Assembly: GCA_905618945.1 (NCBI GenBank) | Contig: CAJQTF010000011.1 | Coordinates: 62,001-126,000 of the forward strand | Length of the DNA stretch: 64,000 bases | Direction: 5' to 3' | DNA from: an uncultured Methylophilaceae bacterium | GTDB taxonomy: Bacteria; Pseudomonadota; Gammaproteobacteria; Burkholderiales; Methylophilaceae | Shown here: positions 1-13,036 of the stretch, one piece after another | How positions within the stretch are numbered: the first letter of the stretch is position 1 | How the letters are laid out: every line of letters starts with the position of its first letter | Translations under genes and position numbers: made by a program | Notes under the pieces: model-generated | Databases searched by the model: none | What the model saw: the letters and a program-made list of their open reading frames with translations, nothing else | What the model was told of the DNA's origin: nothing

Positions 1-1007
1 GCATATTTGTCTGCCATCATGAAAAGTTTACTAAATAAGATTGTTCCATCTACTTCTTTTATAATTTTAAAGTTTTTTGAATTATTTATTTTTTTATTCC
101 AAGCGCTTCTTACCTCTTTCCAAAAAATATGGGTGGTCTTCCAATAATTTTTCCCTGCACTCCAATCAAAATCTTTGATTCTTTCATATCTTGCAATTCC
201 TATTTCTTTAGCAAGTACTTTATTATTTTGGTTGAGCACTACCTTCTTATTATTTTGTTCATGAACCCAGCCCGTTGGAGTAATTGTTTGGATATTCACA
301 CCCACTAGAACATCGTAATCGTCCCTTATTGAAAATTCTCTTCTTGGTAATGGCCGCCATGTTTCTTTGCTTGTCCATGAAGAAAAATTTTCGGAATGAT
401 TCCAATTCCCATAACTTTGATATCTTGGGGTATCATCAACTTGATAAGCTGATTGAGACCATGTGCCTCTCTTTAAACTCCATGGAATTAAAGTTTTCAC
501 CCATGTTTCATTACCAACAAAAGTATTAATTACGCTATCCTCATATTTCCAATCTTGTCTCCAATGTTTCATTACAACTGAGTCTGAAACAGATCCGTCA
601 ACTTGTTTAAAATACATAACAATTATGTGTTGCAAGCTAATAAAGTCTTTTTTTTCTTCTACTACTTCAACAAACTCAGTCGCCCATGATTGATAAGGTT
701 GTTTAGGTTGATAATCTTCTACAAATCCCATTGTTTCCATAAAATCAAAATATACTCTGTATTTTCCTTGCATTGCTAAGATTGCCAATTTATCTTTTTC
801 AAACTTAGTTAAATTTGGATTTTGAAGTTGGTTCCAATAATCACTAGCCTGAGTATCTATATTTACTTCTGGGCCAGTTGTTGTTCCACCTCTTGGAGTC
901 TTTAAATTAGAATCTTCTAAATGAGTCCAACCAAAAATATAATTTGATTCATTACTAAATGTAATGATTGGAATTGATATTAGAATTAAGAATAAGATAT
1001 TTTTCAT
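1..1007 (-). CDS. secreted protein of unknown function, DUF6607-like (partial, 3' end outside window)
   Basis: This open frame is absent from the ORF track because it runs off the left edge. It starts with ATG at 1007 and reads 335 codons without a stop. The N-terminus (MKNILFLILISIPIITFS) is a Sec-type signal peptide, so the product is probably periplasmic or outer-membrane associated. The mature part opens with GWTHLEDSNLKTPRGGTTTG and is rich in Trp and Tyr. The conserved-looking block around W-x-HLEDS-x-L-x-TPRGG resembles, from memory, the DUF6607 family, whose function is unknown; I could not check this. It lies about 100 nt upstream of the end of glmS on the same strand, without an obvious terminator between them. 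Confidence 0.72.
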   Translation of the reverse strand, partial: MKNILFLILISIPIITFSNESNYIFGWTHLEDSNLKTPRGGTTTGPEVNIDTQASDYWNQLQNPNLTKFEKDKLAILAMQGKYRVYFDFMETMGFVEDYQPKQPYQSWATEFVEVVEEKKDFISLQHIIVMYFKQVDGSVSDSVVMKHWRQDWKYEDSVINTFVGNETWVKTLIPWSLKRGTWSQSAYQVDDTPRYQSYGNWNHSENFSSWTSKETWRPLPRREFSIRDDYDVLVGVNIQTITPTGWVHEQNNKKVVLNQNNKVLAKEIGIARYERIKDFDWSAGKNYWKTTHIFWKEVRSAWNKKINNSKNFKIIKEVDGTILFSKLFMMADKY

Positions 1008-1114
1008 AGTTTTTTGACTTAGTCTATATCGGAAAGTTTCTTAAGTATCTTAATCAAGGATTGGAGATTTATATAAATTTACAATAGTAACTGCAATAAC
1101 AATTAAAAATAATT

Positions 1115-2947
1115 TCATTCTACGGTTACAGATTTTGCTAAATTTCTTGGTTTATCTACATCAGTACCCTTTCTTAGAGCAACATGATATGCCAGTAACT
1201 GAATAGGAATTGAATGAATTATTGGAGATAGCACCCCTGTATGTCTCGGTGCTCTTATTACTTTAATACCTTTCTCCTCAAGAAAATGGCTATCTGCATC
1301 TGCAAAAACAAATAATATCCCTCCACGTGCTTTTACTTCTTGCATATTTGATTTTACTTTTTCAAGTAATGAGTCATTAGGGGCTATTACAACAACTGGC
1401 ATATTTTTATCAACTAAAGCTAACGGCCCATGTTTTAGTTCTCCAGCAGGGTAAGCTTCTGCATGGACATATGAAACCTCTTTTAATTTTAATGCGCCTT
1501 CTAATGCTATTGGGTAATGAATACCACGTCCTAAGAATAATGCATGTTCCTTGTTAGAAAAATGTTTAGCCCATTGCTTAATTTGTGGCTCTAAATTTAA
1601 TGCAGATTGAATTCCACCAACCAAAGACCTCAAATCCTCTAAATAATTTTTTTCTTTTTTAAGGCCTATAAGTTTCTTATTTTTTGCTAATGTGACCGTT
1701 AGAATAAATAAAGAAATTAATTGAGTTGTAAATGCTTTTGTAGAGGCTACTCCTATTTCTATGCCCGCCCGTGTATAAAAAACCAAACTTGATGCCCTTA
1801 CAATCGCACTTTCTTGCACATTACAAATCGCTAATGTTTTCTTATGCCCAATTTTTTTTGCGTGCTTTAATGCTTCAATAGTATCAAGCGTCTCACCTGA
1901 TTGAGAAATGGTTATAACCAACTGATTTCTGTTGGGGACAGAGTCCCTATATCTATATTCACTTGAAATTTCTATGGTTGTTGGAATTTGAGCAATACTT
2001 TCAAACCAATATTTGGCGGTGAGGCCTGCATAATAACTTGTACCTGCAGCAAGAATCAAAATACTATCTATATTCTTAAATACATCCTTTGCTTTATTTC
2101 CAAACAATGAATTATCAAATGTATTATTATCTATTACAGCTTCAATAGTGTCTCCCAATGCTCTTGGTTGCTCATAAATCTCTTTTTGCATGAAATGATC
2201 ATGGGGGCCTAAATCCATAGATGATAGTTTGACTTTACTATGGTGAACTTTTCTTATTTTTTTCTTTAAATTATTTCCAAAAATCTCTAATGAATCGGTT
2301 GTTAACCTAGCCAAGTCTTCATCTTCAAGATATATAATTTTTCTTGTCACTTCTAATAAAGCAGTAATATCTGACGCAATAAAGTATTCTGATTTACCTT
2401 GGCCAATGATTAATGGACACCCAAGTCTTGCACAAATTAACTCATCTTTATTTTCAACCGAAATTACTGCTATTGCATATGCTCCTACTAAATCTTTAGT
2501 AGCTAAATGTGTTGCCCTTAATAAGTCTTTTTTATTTTTATTATAATAATAATGAATTAGGTGTGCAATTACTTCTGTGTCTGTTTCAGATTCGAATTTA
2601 TATCCTATTTTCTTTAATCGGCTACATTGATCTTCATGATTTTCAATAATACCATTATGAACAACAGCAATTTGATTGTTAGATACATGTGGGTGAGCAT
2701 TATCTTCAGTGACCCCACCATGCGTTGCCCAACGAGTATGTCCTATACCTAGGCATCCGTGTAATTTTGTTTTTTTAGCTTTATTTTTTAATGAGGCAAC
2801 TCGGCCAATAGATCGAATACGCTGTATTTTATCATTCAAAATAGCAATCCCTGCAGAGTCATATCCTCGATATTCTAGACGCCCTAATCCTTCGATTAAA
2901 ACAGGTAAAACGTTCTTATTAGATATGCCTGCAACTATTCCACACAT
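1115..2947 (-). CDS. glmS: glutamine--fructose-6-phosphate aminotransferase (isomerizing)
   Basis: GlmS converts fructose-6-phosphate and glutamine to glucosamine-6-phosphate, the entry step to UDP-GlcNAc for peptidoglycan and LPS; it is cytoplasmic. At 610 aa it has the usual length. The N-terminal class II glutaminase starts MCGIVAG, with Cys2 becoming the N-terminal nucleophile after Met removal. Two SIS sugar-isomerase domains follow, with the phosphate-binding SQSGETLDT motif in the first. The C-terminus has the family-typical end NLAKSVTVE. It begins 3 nt after the glmU stop, so the two genes of the same pathway are probably co-transcribed. No glmS ribozyme is expected or seen. Confidence 0.97.
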   Translation of the reverse strand: MCGIVAGISNKNVLPVLIEGLGRLEYRGYDSAGIAILNDKIQRIRSIGRVASLKNKAKKTKLHGCLGIGHTRWATHGGVTEDNAHPHVSNNQIAVVHNGIIENHEDQCSRLKKIGYKFESETDTEVIAHLIHYYYNKNKKDLLRATHLATKDLVGAYAIAVISVENKDELICARLGCPLIIGQGKSEYFIASDITALLEVTRKIIYLEDEDLARLTTDSLEIFGNNLKKKIRKVHHSKVKLSSMDLGPHDHFMQKEIYEQPRALGDTIEAVIDNNTFDNSLFGNKAKDVFKNIDSILILAAGTSYYAGLTAKYWFESIAQIPTTIEISSEYRYRDSVPNRNQLVITISQSGETLDTIEALKHAKKIGHKKTLAICNVQESAIVRASSLVFYTRAGIEIGVASTKAFTTQLISLFILTVTLAKNKKLIGLKKEKNYLEDLRSLVGGIQSALNLEPQIKQWAKHFSNKEHALFLGRGIHYPIALEGALKLKEVSYVHAEAYPAGELKHGPLALVDKNMPVVVIAPNDSLLEKVKSNMQEVKARGGILFVFADADSHFLEEKGIKVIRAPRHTGVLSPIIHSIPIQLLAYHVALRKGTDVDKPRNLAKSVTVE

Positions 2948-2950
2948 AAT

Positions 2951-4303
2951 TTAATTCTTCTTTGGCTTTTCCCAGCCAGGAATACTGGTTTGTTTTGCTC
3001 TAGATAACGAAAGTTCGTTGACTGGTGTATTTTTTGTGATTGTTGATCCAGCTCCAATTGTTGATCCAGCTCCAATTGTTACTGGAGCTACAAGTTGAGA
3101 ATTTGAACCAATAAAAACATTATCTTCAATAACAGTTTGATGTTTTGTTACTCCATCATAGTTACAAGTTATCGTCCCCGCTCCTACGTTGACGTTCTTT
3201 CCAACAATGCTATCGCCTACGTAACTTAAATGATTTATTTTAGTATCTGCCCCAATTTTTGAATTTTTTATTTCGACAAAATTACCAATATGGACATTAT
3301 CATTTGTTTCTGTACCTGGTCTCAACCTAGCATAAGGTCCTATTATATTTTTCTTTCCTACTTTCACATTTTCTAAATGTGAATATGGTTTTATAATTGA
3401 ATCATTTAAAATTTCACAATCATTTAATATTGAATAAGCACCTATTGTTACATTTTTTCCAATTTTGACTTTACCCTCAAAAATACATCCAACATCAATA
3501 ACTACATCTTTCCCACAATCAACATTCCCCCTTATATCAGTTCTATTGGGATCTAATAGAGTCACTCCTTGCTCCATTAATGCATTAGTTTTTTTCAATT
3601 GTATTGCTCTCTCCATTTTTGCTAATTCTATTTTAGAATTAACTCCAGAAATAGTAATTTCTGAATCAGCTTCAATCGTATTAATTTCAATATTATCTTT
3701 TTTTGCTAAAGCTACTATATCAGTTAAATAATATTCCTTTTGAGAATTTATATTTGAAATTAAGGATAGCCAATTTATTAAATGTTTTGTATCAGCCACC
3801 ATAATTCCAGTATTAACCTCATTGATTTCTTTTTGGACATCACTACAATCTTTTTCCTCCACTATTGCTTCAACGCCATTAAGCCCTCTAACAATTCGTC
3901 CGTAACCTGTTGGATTAATTTTATTGAAAGTTAATATGCTTAATCCCTTTTCTCCCGTTTTTATTAATTTTTTTAATTCATTTATTTTTACTAATGGGAC
4001 ATCTCCATATAAAATTAGTGTTTGTTGTCCTATTAAATTTGGTATTGCGTATTTAACTGCATCCCCAGTCCCTAATTGTTTTTCTTGCAAAATCCAATTA
4101 ACTCCCTCATGGGACAAAGCGTGCTTAACTTCTTTGGCCTTGTATCCTACAATAACATTAGTATTTTTTGGGTTTAATTCATTTGCAATATCAATAACAT
4201 ATTGCAACATCGGTTGATCCGCTAGCTTGTGAAGAACTTTCGGTTGTTCAGAGAACATTCGTGTGCCTTTACCGGCAGCTAGAATAACCACACTTAATGA
4301 CAT
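2951..4303 (-). CDS. glmU: bifunctional UDP-N-acetylglucosamine pyrophosphorylase / glucosamine-1-phosphate N-acetyltransferase
   Basis: GlmU acetylates glucosamine-1-phosphate and then uridylylates it to give UDP-GlcNAc. The N-terminal nucleotidyltransferase domain carries LAAGKGTRM (residues about 8-16). From about residue 250 onward the protein is a left-handed beta-helix of hexapeptide repeats, with the acetyltransferase segment HLSYVGDS and AGTITCNYDG. The 450-aa length matches the family. It sits between the atp operon terminator and glmS, so it likely has its own promoter in the short 4304-4379 gap or depends on read-through. Its 3' end contains an almost perfect DNA-level duplication (see the repeat entry). 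Confidence 0.97.
   Translation of the reverse strand: MSLSVVILAAGKGTRMFSEQPKVLHKLADQPMLQYVIDIANELNPKNTNVIVGYKAKEVKHALSHEGVNWILQEKQLGTGDAVKYAIPNLIGQQTLILYGDVPLVKINELKKLIKTGEKGLSILTFNKINPTGYGRIVRGLNGVEAIVEEKDCSDVQKEINEVNTGIMVADTKHLINWLSLISNINSQKEYYLTDIVALAKKDNIEINTIEADSEITISGVNSKIELAKMERAIQLKKTNALMEQGVTLLDPNRTDIRGNVDCGKDVVIDVGCIFEGKVKIGKNVTIGAYSILNDCEILNDSIIKPYSHLENVKVGKKNIIGPYARLRPGTETNDNVHIGNFVEIKNSKIGADTKINHLSYVGDSIVGKNVNVGAGTITCNYDGVTKHQTVIEDNVFIGSNSQLVAPVTIGAGSTIGAGSTITKNTPVNELSLSRAKQTSIPGWEKPKKN
3039..3080 (-). repeat. 18-bp tandem duplication inside glmU
   Basis: The unit attgttgatccagctcca occurs twice back to back (3039-3056, 3057-3074) and a third copy begins before diverging. In protein it encodes the hexapeptide turns TIGAGS-TIGAGS of the GlmU beta-helix. 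Enterobacterial GlmU has a stretch of the same length here, so this is not an insertion; the unusual point is identity at DNA level. Confidence 0.8.
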
Positions 4304-4330
4304 TTAATTATCCTTTTTATTTAAGTATAA

Positions 4331-4356
4331 ACAAAAAAAGCAGCAAACTGCTGCTT
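4331..4356 (-). terminator. Rho-independent terminator of the atp operon
   Basis: Read on the minus strand, AAGCAGC and GCTGCTT form a 7-bp stem with a 5-nt loop, followed by seven T residues. It lies just after the atpC stop and before glmU, so it ends the ATP synthase transcript. Confidence 0.85.
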
Positions 4357-4379
4357 ATTCAATATACTAAAATTTAATA

Positions 4380-4799
4380 CTATTTTTTTCTTAATCTTTG
4401 AATCGCTTGAATCTGTGCAACTGCTTCTGCTAGCTCTGCTTCTGCTAATGCAAAGTCAATGTCGTTACCTTTTTTAGCTAGAGATTCTTCAGCTGCTTTT
4501 TTTGAAGCTTTTGCTTTCGTTTCATCTAAATCTTTACCACGAATAGCAGTATCAGAAAGAATAGTAATATGTCCTGGCTGAACCTCTAATATTCCACCAG
4601 AAATATAAATTAAATCTTCGTTAGATTTATCAATCAATTTTATTCTAACTGAACCAGCTTTTAATAAGGTTATCATTGAAGCATGATTTGGATAAATCCC
4701 TACTTCCCCCATTTGGGCTGGCGCTACAACAAACTCAGCTAGCTCAGAAAAGATAGACTCTTCTGCACTTACTACATCAACTTGAATTGTATTTGCCAT
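4380..4799 (-). CDS. atpC: F1F0 ATP synthase subunit epsilon
   Basis: Epsilon is part of the F1 central stalk and inhibits ATP hydrolysis. The 139-aa product has the N-terminal beta-sandwich (IQVDVVSAEESIFSELAEFV, with the GEVGIYPNHASMITLLKAG block) and a C-terminal helical hairpin ending in QRLRKK. It is the last gene of the operon, 14 nt downstream of atpD, and is followed by a strong terminator. Confidence 0.95.
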   Translation of the reverse strand: MANTIQVDVVSAEESIFSELAEFVVAPAQMGEVGIYPNHASMITLLKAGSVRIKLIDKSNEDLIYISGGILEVQPGHITILSDTAIRGKDLDETKAKASKKAAEESLAKKGNDIDFALAEAELAEAVAQIQAIQRLRKK

Positions 4800-4813
4800 T
4801 AGTTACCTTAATT

Positions 4814-6238
<1,425 letters not shown>

Positions 6239-6285
6239 TTATTTATCCTTACTCAACTTAATTAATTAATATAAATCCAAAAATT

Positions 6286-7152
6286 TTACGATACTGCAGC
6301 TGCTCCGCCAACAATTTCTGAAATTTCTTTAGTTATCGCTGCTTGTCTTGCTTTGTTATAAACCAATGTTAATTCATCAATAACACTTCCAGCATTATCA
6401 GATGCTGCCTTCATTGCGACCATTCGAGATGACTGTTCTGATGCCATATTTTCTGCCACCCCATGATAAATCAAAGTTTCTATATAGCGAGATAGTAATG
6501 CATCTATTACTAAAGTTGCATCTGGCTCATAAATATAATCCCATGAGCTATCCGGAGTCTCACTTTTATCTCCTGACAGTGGCAATAGTTGTTCCATATT
6601 TGGCTCTTGCTTCATAGTATTAATAAATTTCGTATAGCAAATATAAAGCTGATCTATTTCTCCAGCAATATAGCTATCTAACATAACTTTAATTGCCCCA
6701 AGCAAATCTTCCATGTGAGGAGTATCACCCATACCTGACACTTGCGATTTTATATCTGCCCCAACTCTACCCATAAAGCTAATTGCTTTGTTGCCAATTG
6801 CACCAATCTGTACTTTTTTTCCCTCTTTTTCCCAATCTTTAATTTGAGATATTGATGCCCTTAAAACATTTGTATTCAGCCCTCCACATAAGCCTTTATC
6901 TGAAGTCACTACAATAAGACCAATATTTTTTATACTGTCCCTTTGAATAATAAAAGGATGTTTATACTCAGATTGTGCGTGAGATAAATGGGCGGCAACT
7001 GTTCTAATTTTTTCAGCATATGGTCTAGCTGCTGTCATCCTATCTTGCGCTTTACGCATTTTAGAAGCAGCTACCATCTCCATAGCTTTAGTGATTTTTC
7101 GTGTATTTTCTACACTCTTAATCTTAGTTCGTATTTCTTTACTTCCTGCCAT
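6286..7152 (-). CDS. atpG: F1F0 ATP synthase subunit gamma
   Basis: Gamma is the rotating central shaft that couples proton flow to catalysis. The N-terminal helix ([32 protein letters not shown]) and the C-terminal helix ([35 protein letters not shown]) are both strongly conserved and form the coiled coil. The length of 288 aa is normal. It lies between atpA (14 nt away) and atpD, as in other proteobacteria. Confidence 0.97.
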   Translation of the reverse strand: MAGSKEIRTKIKSVENTRKITKAMEMVAASKMRKAQDRMTAARPYAEKIRTVAAHLSHAQSEYKHPFIIQRDSIKNIGLIVVTSDKGLCGGLNTNVLRASISQIKDWEKEGKKVQIGAIGNKAISFMGRVGADIKSQVSGMGDTPHMEDLLGAIKVMLDSYIAGEIDQLYICYTKFINTMKQEPNMEQLLPLSGDKSETPDSSWDYIYEPDATLVIDALLSRYIETLIYHGVAENMASEQSSRMVAMKAASDNAGSVIDELTLVYNKARQAAITKEISEIVGGAAAVS

Positions 7153-7166
7153 TTAAAATCCTTATA

Positions 7167-8708
7167 TTAATAAGTATTTGTAGCTTTAAAATCTTCTATT
7201 GCTTTTATAGCCTTCTTTTCCCCATCTTCATCAAGCGTCAATGTTTTTTCAATTCCATCCATCAGTGATTTATATTTAGAAGACATAAACCCATGAAGTG
7301 CAGATTCAAAAGATAAAACTTTTTCTGTTGGAACATCATCTAAGTATCCATTATTAGCAGCTAGTAAAGTCACGGCCATATTTGATACTGTTAATGGAGC
7401 ATACTGTGCCTGTTTCATCAACTCAGTAAACATTTTTCCTCGATCCAGTTGTTTTCTTGTCGCCTCATCAAGATCTGAAGCAAATTGTGCAAAGGCTGCT
7501 AATTCTCGATATTGAGCTAAAGCTAATCGAACTCCGCCACCTAATTTTTTAATTACTTTGGTTTGTGCTGCGCCACCCACCCGAGAAACTGAAATCCCAG
7601 CATTAATTGCGGGGCGAATTCCGGCATTAAACAAATCACTTTCCAAGAAAATCTGTCCATCAGTAATAGAAATAACATTTGTTGGAACAAAAGCAGAAAC
7701 ATCGCCCGCGGCTGTTTCAATTACTGGCAAAGCAGTTAATGATCCTGTTTTTCCTTTAACTTTACCCTTTGTAAATTTTTCTACATACTTCGCATTAACT
7801 CGAGCCGCTCTTTCCAATAACCTTGAGTGAATATAAAACACATCACCTGGATAAGCTTCTCGGCCTGGAGGTCTTCGAAGTAATAATGAAATTTGTCTGT
7901 AGGCAATCGCTTGCTTAGTAAGATCATCATAAACAATCAGTGCATCCTCGCCGCGATCTCTATAATATTCACCCATTGTACAACCTGCATATGGTGCTAA
8001 AAATTGCAAAGCTGCTGAATCAGATGCAGAAGCGCTTACCACAGTGGTATATTCCATTGCCCCATGTTCTTCAAGCTTTTTAACCACATTCATAATTGTT
8101 GATGCTTTTTGGCCTATAGCAACATAAACACATTTCATGTCTTGGCCTTTTTGATTAATTATTGCATCAACAGCAACTGCCGTTTTTCCCGTTTGACGAT
8201 CGCCAATAATTAATTCTCTTTGTCCCCTGCCAATTGGCACCATAGAATCAACTGATTTAAGGCCAGTCTGTACTGGCTGTGACACAGATTGTCTATCAAT
8301 AACGCCAGGAGCAACTTTCTCTAATTTATCTGTTAATTTAGTTTTTATTGGGCCTTTTCCATCAATCGGAACTCCTAATGCATCTACAACTCTTCCCATT
8401 AACTCTGGTCCCACAGGAACTTCTAAAATTTTCCCTGTACATTTACATACATCCCCTTCAGAAATATGTTCATAATCACCGAGCACAACCGCACCAACTG
8501 AATCTCTCTCTAAATTAAGTGCTAAACCAAAAGTGTTACCTGGAAATTCAATCATTTCTCCAGACATTACATTAGATAAACCATGAATACGCACAATGCC
8601 ATCTGTTACAGAGACAACTGTCCCCTGTGTTCTAGCTTCTGAACTAGTAGAAAAATCTTTAATCCTATTCTTAATTAGTTCACTTATTTCTGATGTTGAT
8701 AACTGCAT
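7167..8708 (-). CDS. atpA: F1F0 ATP synthase subunit alpha
   Basis: Alpha is the regulatory nucleotide-binding subunit of the F1 hexamer. The Walker A motif [11 protein letters not shown] is at about residue 169, and the alpha signature [17 protein letters not shown] is at about 364. The length (513 aa) equals that of the E. coli protein. It starts with ATG 15 nt after atpH in the conserved atpH-A-G-D-C order. Confidence 0.98.
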   Translation of the reverse strand: MQLSTSEISELIKNRIKDFSTSSEARTQGTVVSVTDGIVRIHGLSNVMSGEMIEFPGNTFGLALNLERDSVGAVVLGDYEHISEGDVCKCTGKILEVPVGPELMGRVVDALGVPIDGKGPIKTKLTDKLEKVAPGVIDRQSVSQPVQTGLKSVDSMVPIGRGQRELIIGDRQTGKTAVAVDAIINQKGQDMKCVYVAIGQKASTIMNVVKKLEEHGAMEYTTVVSASASDSAALQFLAPYAGCTMGEYYRDRGEDALIVYDDLTKQAIAYRQISLLLRRPPGREAYPGDVFYIHSRLLERAARVNAKYVEKFTKGKVKGKTGSLTALPVIETAAGDVSAFVPTNVISITDGQIFLESDLFNAGIRPAINAGISVSRVGGAAQTKVIKKLGGGVRLALAQYRELAAFAQFASDLDEATRKQLDRGKMFTELMKQAQYAPLTVSNMAVTLLAANNGYLDDVPTEKVLSFESALHGFMSSKYKSLMDGIEKTLTLDEDGEKKAIKAIEDFKATNTY

Positions 8709-8723
8709 TAATATCTCCTGATT

Positions 8724-9260
8724 TTATGCTTTTAATGTGTAAGCTAAATTATCTAATTGTCCTCGAACTGAAGCATCAATAACGGTATCACCGACTATTA
8801 TCTTGGTACCGCCAACAATGCTTTTATCAATAACTACTTTTCCCTCAATCTTTTTGTCAAATCTTTTTTCTAAACTTTGCAGTAAGTTATTAACCAATTT
8901 TTTATCTGGTTGATCAGCCATAATGATTTCAGCCTCTATAACTCCTTCATCTTTATCTTTAAGCTCTTCAAAAAGAGATGTTATTACAGACAAAATCAAT
9001 AATCTTTTATTCTCGACTAAAAGCTTAATTAAATTCTTACCAGAAGTATTTATTTTATCTCCACAAATATCCAAAAGAATTTTTTCTCTATCTGTATCTA
9101 ATACTTTAGAGTCACTAATAAAAGAATTTACGTCTGCATTCTCAACAACGCCGCTAATAAGAGATAACATATCTGACCAAACAGAAAGAGTTTTCTCCTC
9201 CTTAGCTAAATTAAAGATAGCAACAGCATATGGTCTTCCAATTGTCGAAATTTCAGCCAT
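8724..9260 (-). CDS. atpH: F1F0 ATP synthase subunit delta
   Basis: Delta joins the peripheral stalk to the top of F1. The 178-aa protein begins with STIGRPYAVAIFNLAKEE, the OSCP/delta N-terminal helix bundle motif, and has the typical C-terminal GGTKIIVGDTVIDASVRGQLDNL segment. It lies 5 nt downstream of atpF. Confidence 0.95.
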   Translation of the reverse strand: MAEISTIGRPYAVAIFNLAKEEKTLSVWSDMLSLISGVVENADVNSFISDSKVLDTDREKILLDICGDKINTSGKNLIKLLVENKRLLILSVITSLFEELKDKDEGVIEAEIIMADQPDKKLVNNLLQSLEKRFDKKIEGKVVIDKSIVGGTKIIVGDTVIDASVRGQLDNLAYTLKA

Positions 9261-9265
9261 AGCTT

Positions 9266-9736
9266 TTATAAATCCTTTGCTAATTTAGTTAGCATATCTG
9301 CATGGACTGTCTTATCAATTTCTTTATCCAAAATCTTTTCTGCACCCTGAATTGCAAGTGTTGATATTTGACCGCGGAGCTCTTCTTTAGCTCTATTTAT
9401 TTCTTGATCAATCTCAGATTTTGCACTCGCGATAATTCTATCGCCTTCATCCTTAGCAACTTTTTTAGCTTGTTCAACAATTTCAGAAGCTCTTTTTTCT
9501 GCTTGGCTTACAATTTCTGCACCTTTTTGCTTAACTTCATTAAGAGTTTCAGCATTTTTTTTAGCTGCCACTTCAAGTGATAACTTACCTTCTTGCGCTG
9601 CAGCTAAACCATCAGCAATTTCTTTCTGTCTTTTCTCAATTGCATTTAGCAAAGGCGGCCATATAAATTTAACCGTAAACCAAATTAATATTGCAAAAGC
9701 AATAGCTTGAGCAATCATTGTAAAATTAATATTCAT
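9266..9736 (-). CDS. atpF: F1F0 ATP synthase subunit b
   Basis: Subunit b forms the peripheral stalk. One N-terminal membrane helix (about residues 5-26, [23 protein letters not shown]) is followed by a long charged amphipathic helix rich in Ala, Glu and Lys that forms the dimeric stalk. The 156-aa length matches E. coli. The motif KFIWPP at the membrane boundary is diagnostic. It lies 50 nt after atpE. Confidence 0.96.
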   Translation of the reverse strand: MNINFTMIAQAIAFAILIWFTVKFIWPPLLNAIEKRQKEIADGLAAAQEGKLSLEVAAKKNAETLNEVKQKGAEIVSQAEKRASEIVEQAKKVAKDEGDRIIASAKSEIDQEINRAKEELRGQISTLAIQGAEKILDKEIDKTVHADMLTKLAKDL

Positions 9737-9786
9737 CTTTACCCCGTCTTATATTCCAAATATTGGAATCAAAAACAATATTTAAA

Positions 9787-10062
<276 letters not shown>

Positions 10063-10085
10063 TTACTTCCTTTTAGTTTAAAAAA

Positions 10086-10904
<819 letters not shown>

Positions 10905-10915
10905 TTAATTTTCCT

Positions 10916-11323
10916 TTAATTTTTTGTATCTAATTTGGTTAATCCAATTCCTGAAAAAATTGCCGCCACTGCTAAGCCAAAAATAATAGCGAGCGGAACT
11001 TTGTCTTCATAAAAATTAAATATTGCCCAAAGCAATAATATTATAATTAAAATCTTTACCCCTTCAGCTTTTAAAGCATCCATCACGATACTTGATGCTT
11101 TAGTTGTATCTCGAGATTTATTAGCAATTGGAGTTGAAACTATTAGTCCAATAATAACTACAAAAGCCCCAGATAAAACTGAGATGCCTGCATGTAGGCC
11201 AAAAAAACCTAAAACAATTAGTGCTGAAATGGTAGAAATAGTGCCTAATTTTATAAGCATATTCTTAACGTAAGGAGGAAATAATCCTTTTTTTTTATTG
11301 ACTTGCTGTTGCTTATCAATCAA
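10916..11323 (-). CDS. atpI: ATP synthase accessory protein I
   Basis: AtpI is a small membrane protein that helps c-ring assembly and possibly magnesium supply; it is not part of the final complex. The 135-aa product has a basic N-terminus (KQQQVNKKKGLFPPYVKNML) and four hydrophobic segments (about residues 25-45, 48-65, 90-108 and 112-130). It is first in the atp operon, 83 nt downstream of parB. AtpI is poorly conserved in sequence, so identification rests on topology and position. Confidence 0.85.
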   Translation of the reverse strand: MIDKQQQVNKKKGLFPPYVKNMLIKLGTISTISALIVLGFFGLHAGISVLSGAFVVIIGLIVSTPIANKSRDTTKASSIVMDALKAEGVKILIIILLLWAIFNFYEDKVPLAIIFGLAVAAIFSGIGLTKLDTKN

Positions 11324-11406
11324 ACCTTTACGCCCTTAAATACTATTTGTATCAAAGTCCGCAATTTTGGCGGTATTTTTTCCTCGAGTCAAGTTTTACG
11401 TCCGAT

Positions 11407-12246
11407 TTATTCTATTTTTTTTAAAATAGAATCTAACTGATCTAAATTACTATAATTAATCTTCAAAACGCCTGATCCATTAGATTTATGTGAGATTTTT
11501 ACTGATGTCCCCAATTTGTCAGATATATTTTCTTCAAAATTTACAATATCAGCTGTTTTTTGTTTTTTTATCTTTCTCTTTGCAGGACTTAGTTGCCCAA
11601 TTAGCGCCTCTACATCCCTTACTGATAAGTTGTTACTGATTACTTTTTGACAAACCATCACTTGCTCACTAGCAGCTAAAGAGAGCATTGCTCTTGCATG
11701 TCCCATTTCAATTTTTCCTTCAAGTAATGCTTTTTGAACATGCTCGGACAAATTCAATAATCTTAATAAATTTGTCACTGTTGTTCTTGATTTTCCTAAT
11801 GTATGAGATGCTGATTCATGTGTCATTCCAAACTCGTCGATCAATCGTTGAATACCTTTCGCTTCTTCTATTGCGTTTAGGTCTTCTCGTTGAATATTTT
11901 CGATAAGAGCCATTGCTAGTGCTGACTTATCAGGAATATTTTTAATCAGAATTGGAACTTCACTTAAATTGGCCAACTTAGCTGCGCGCCATCTTCTTTC
12001 ACCTGCAACAATTTCATATTTCATATTGTCAATAGGGCGGACTACTATAGGCTGCATAATTCCTTGCATCTTAATTGATTCTGCAAGCTCATTTAATGCT
12101 ATTTGATTCATATGACTTCTAGGTTGATATTTTCCCGTTACAAGGTTATCAATTTGACAGCTCTCTAAACTGTTATCGTCATTACTTGCCTTATCGTTGC
12201 TCAATAAGGCATCCAAACCCCTACCTAAACCTTTATTTGTTCCCAT
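11407..12246 (-). CDS. parB: chromosome-partitioning protein ParB
   Basis: ParB binds parS, clamps onto DNA using CTP and loads condensin near the origin. The N-terminus MGTNKGLGRGLDALLS is the ParA-stimulating peptide typical of chromosomal ParB. The CTPase/ParB-Srx core has GERRWRAAKLA and ENIQREDLNAIEEA, followed by a helix-turn-helix (GMTHESASHTLGKSRTTVTNLLRLL) and a C-terminal dimer domain. Its start overlaps the parA end by 14 nt. Two parS sites are in the same operon upstream (15602-15667). Confidence 0.97.
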   Translation of the reverse strand: MGTNKGLGRGLDALLSNDKASNDDNSLESCQIDNLVTGKYQPRSHMNQIALNELAESIKMQGIMQPIVVRPIDNMKYEIVAGERRWRAAKLANLSEVPILIKNIPDKSALAMALIENIQREDLNAIEEAKGIQRLIDEFGMTHESASHTLGKSRTTVTNLLRLLNLSEHVQKALLEGKIEMGHARAMLSLAASEQVMVCQKVISNNLSVRDVEALIGQLSPAKRKIKKQKTADIVNFEENISDKLGTSVKISHKSNGSGVLKINYSNLDQLDSILKKIE

Positions 12247-13012
12247 CTTTATTCCTCTTTAAAATTTCATCGGCTAGATCTAAATATGCCCTTGCTCCCT
12301 TGGACGATTTATCATAGAAAAGAGCGGGTTTACCATGGCTGGGAGCCTCAGCTAATCTGACATTTCTTGGAATTATTGTGTTGTAAACCTTATCTCCAAA
12401 ATGAGCAGACAATTGGTCAGAGACCTGTTTTCCTAATGTATTTCGCCTATCAAAAAGTGTCCTAAGCAAACCTTCAATCTCAATTTTTGGGTTTAAATGT
12501 TTTTTTACTCTTTTAATTGTATTCACTAAATCGGACAACCCCTCTAAAGCATAATATTCACATTGCATTGGTATTAGAACTGAATCAGAAGCGACTAGTG
12601 CATTTACAGTCAACAAGCTTAAGGCTGGTGGGCAATCAATTAAAATATAGTCATAATCCCTAAGCTTGCTTAATTGTTTCTTTAAAATATATTCTCGCTC
12701 TTCAATATTAACTAATTCAACCTCTGCCCCCGCTAAGGACTGAGTTGCTGGGACAACATCAAAAAAACTTTCTGCTGACTTTTGGATAACGCTTTTTATG
12801 TCTGCTTGGCCGATTAAAACATCGTATATAGATTTTGTAATATTTTTTTTGTTTAATCCCGAACCAGATGTGGCGTTACCTTGAGGATCTAAATCGATTA
12901 AGAGCACTTTTTTCTTTCTATCCATCAAGCTTGCAGCTAGATTAACAGTTGTTGTTGTCTTCCCAACTCCGCCTTTTTGATTTGATATTGCAAATATACG
13001 CATAAAATCCAC
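12233..13012 (-). CDS. parA: chromosome-partitioning ATPase ParA
   Basis: ParA is a deviant Walker A ATPase that moves ParB-parS complexes. The motif SNQKGGVGKTTTTVNLAASL is at about residues 9-28 and the Walker B-like DYILIDCPPALSLLT at about 117. The 259-aa size is that of the chromosomal Soj/ParA class without an N-terminal DNA-binding domain. The frame allows MDFMRIFAISNQKGG; the internal ATG (MRIFAI) is the more usual start for this family. It precedes parB in the origin-linked cluster. Confidence 0.97.
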   Translation of the reverse strand: MDFMRIFAISNQKGGVGKTTTTVNLAASLMDRKKKVLLIDLDPQGNATSGSGLNKKNITKSIYDVLIGQADIKSVIQKSAESFFDVVPATQSLAGAEVELVNIEEREYILKKQLSKLRDYDYILIDCPPALSLLTVNALVASDSVLIPMQCEYYALEGLSDLVNTIKRVKKHLNPKIEIEGLLRTLFDRRNTLGKQVSDQLSAHFGDKVYNTIIPRNVRLAEAPSHGKPALFYDKSSKGARAYLDLADEILKRNKDGNK

Positions 13013-13036
13013 TTAAAAAATGATTAAAATAATAGT

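Noticed and set aside
284-693. Two plus-strand ORFs at the left end
   Set aside because: They are shadows of the long minus-strand frame 1-1007, which has a signal peptide and a coherent coding pattern.
11324-11406. Terminator between atpI and parB
   Set aside because: Only a 4-bp CCGC/GCGG stem can be drawn and it lacks a proper T-run, so I do not call it.
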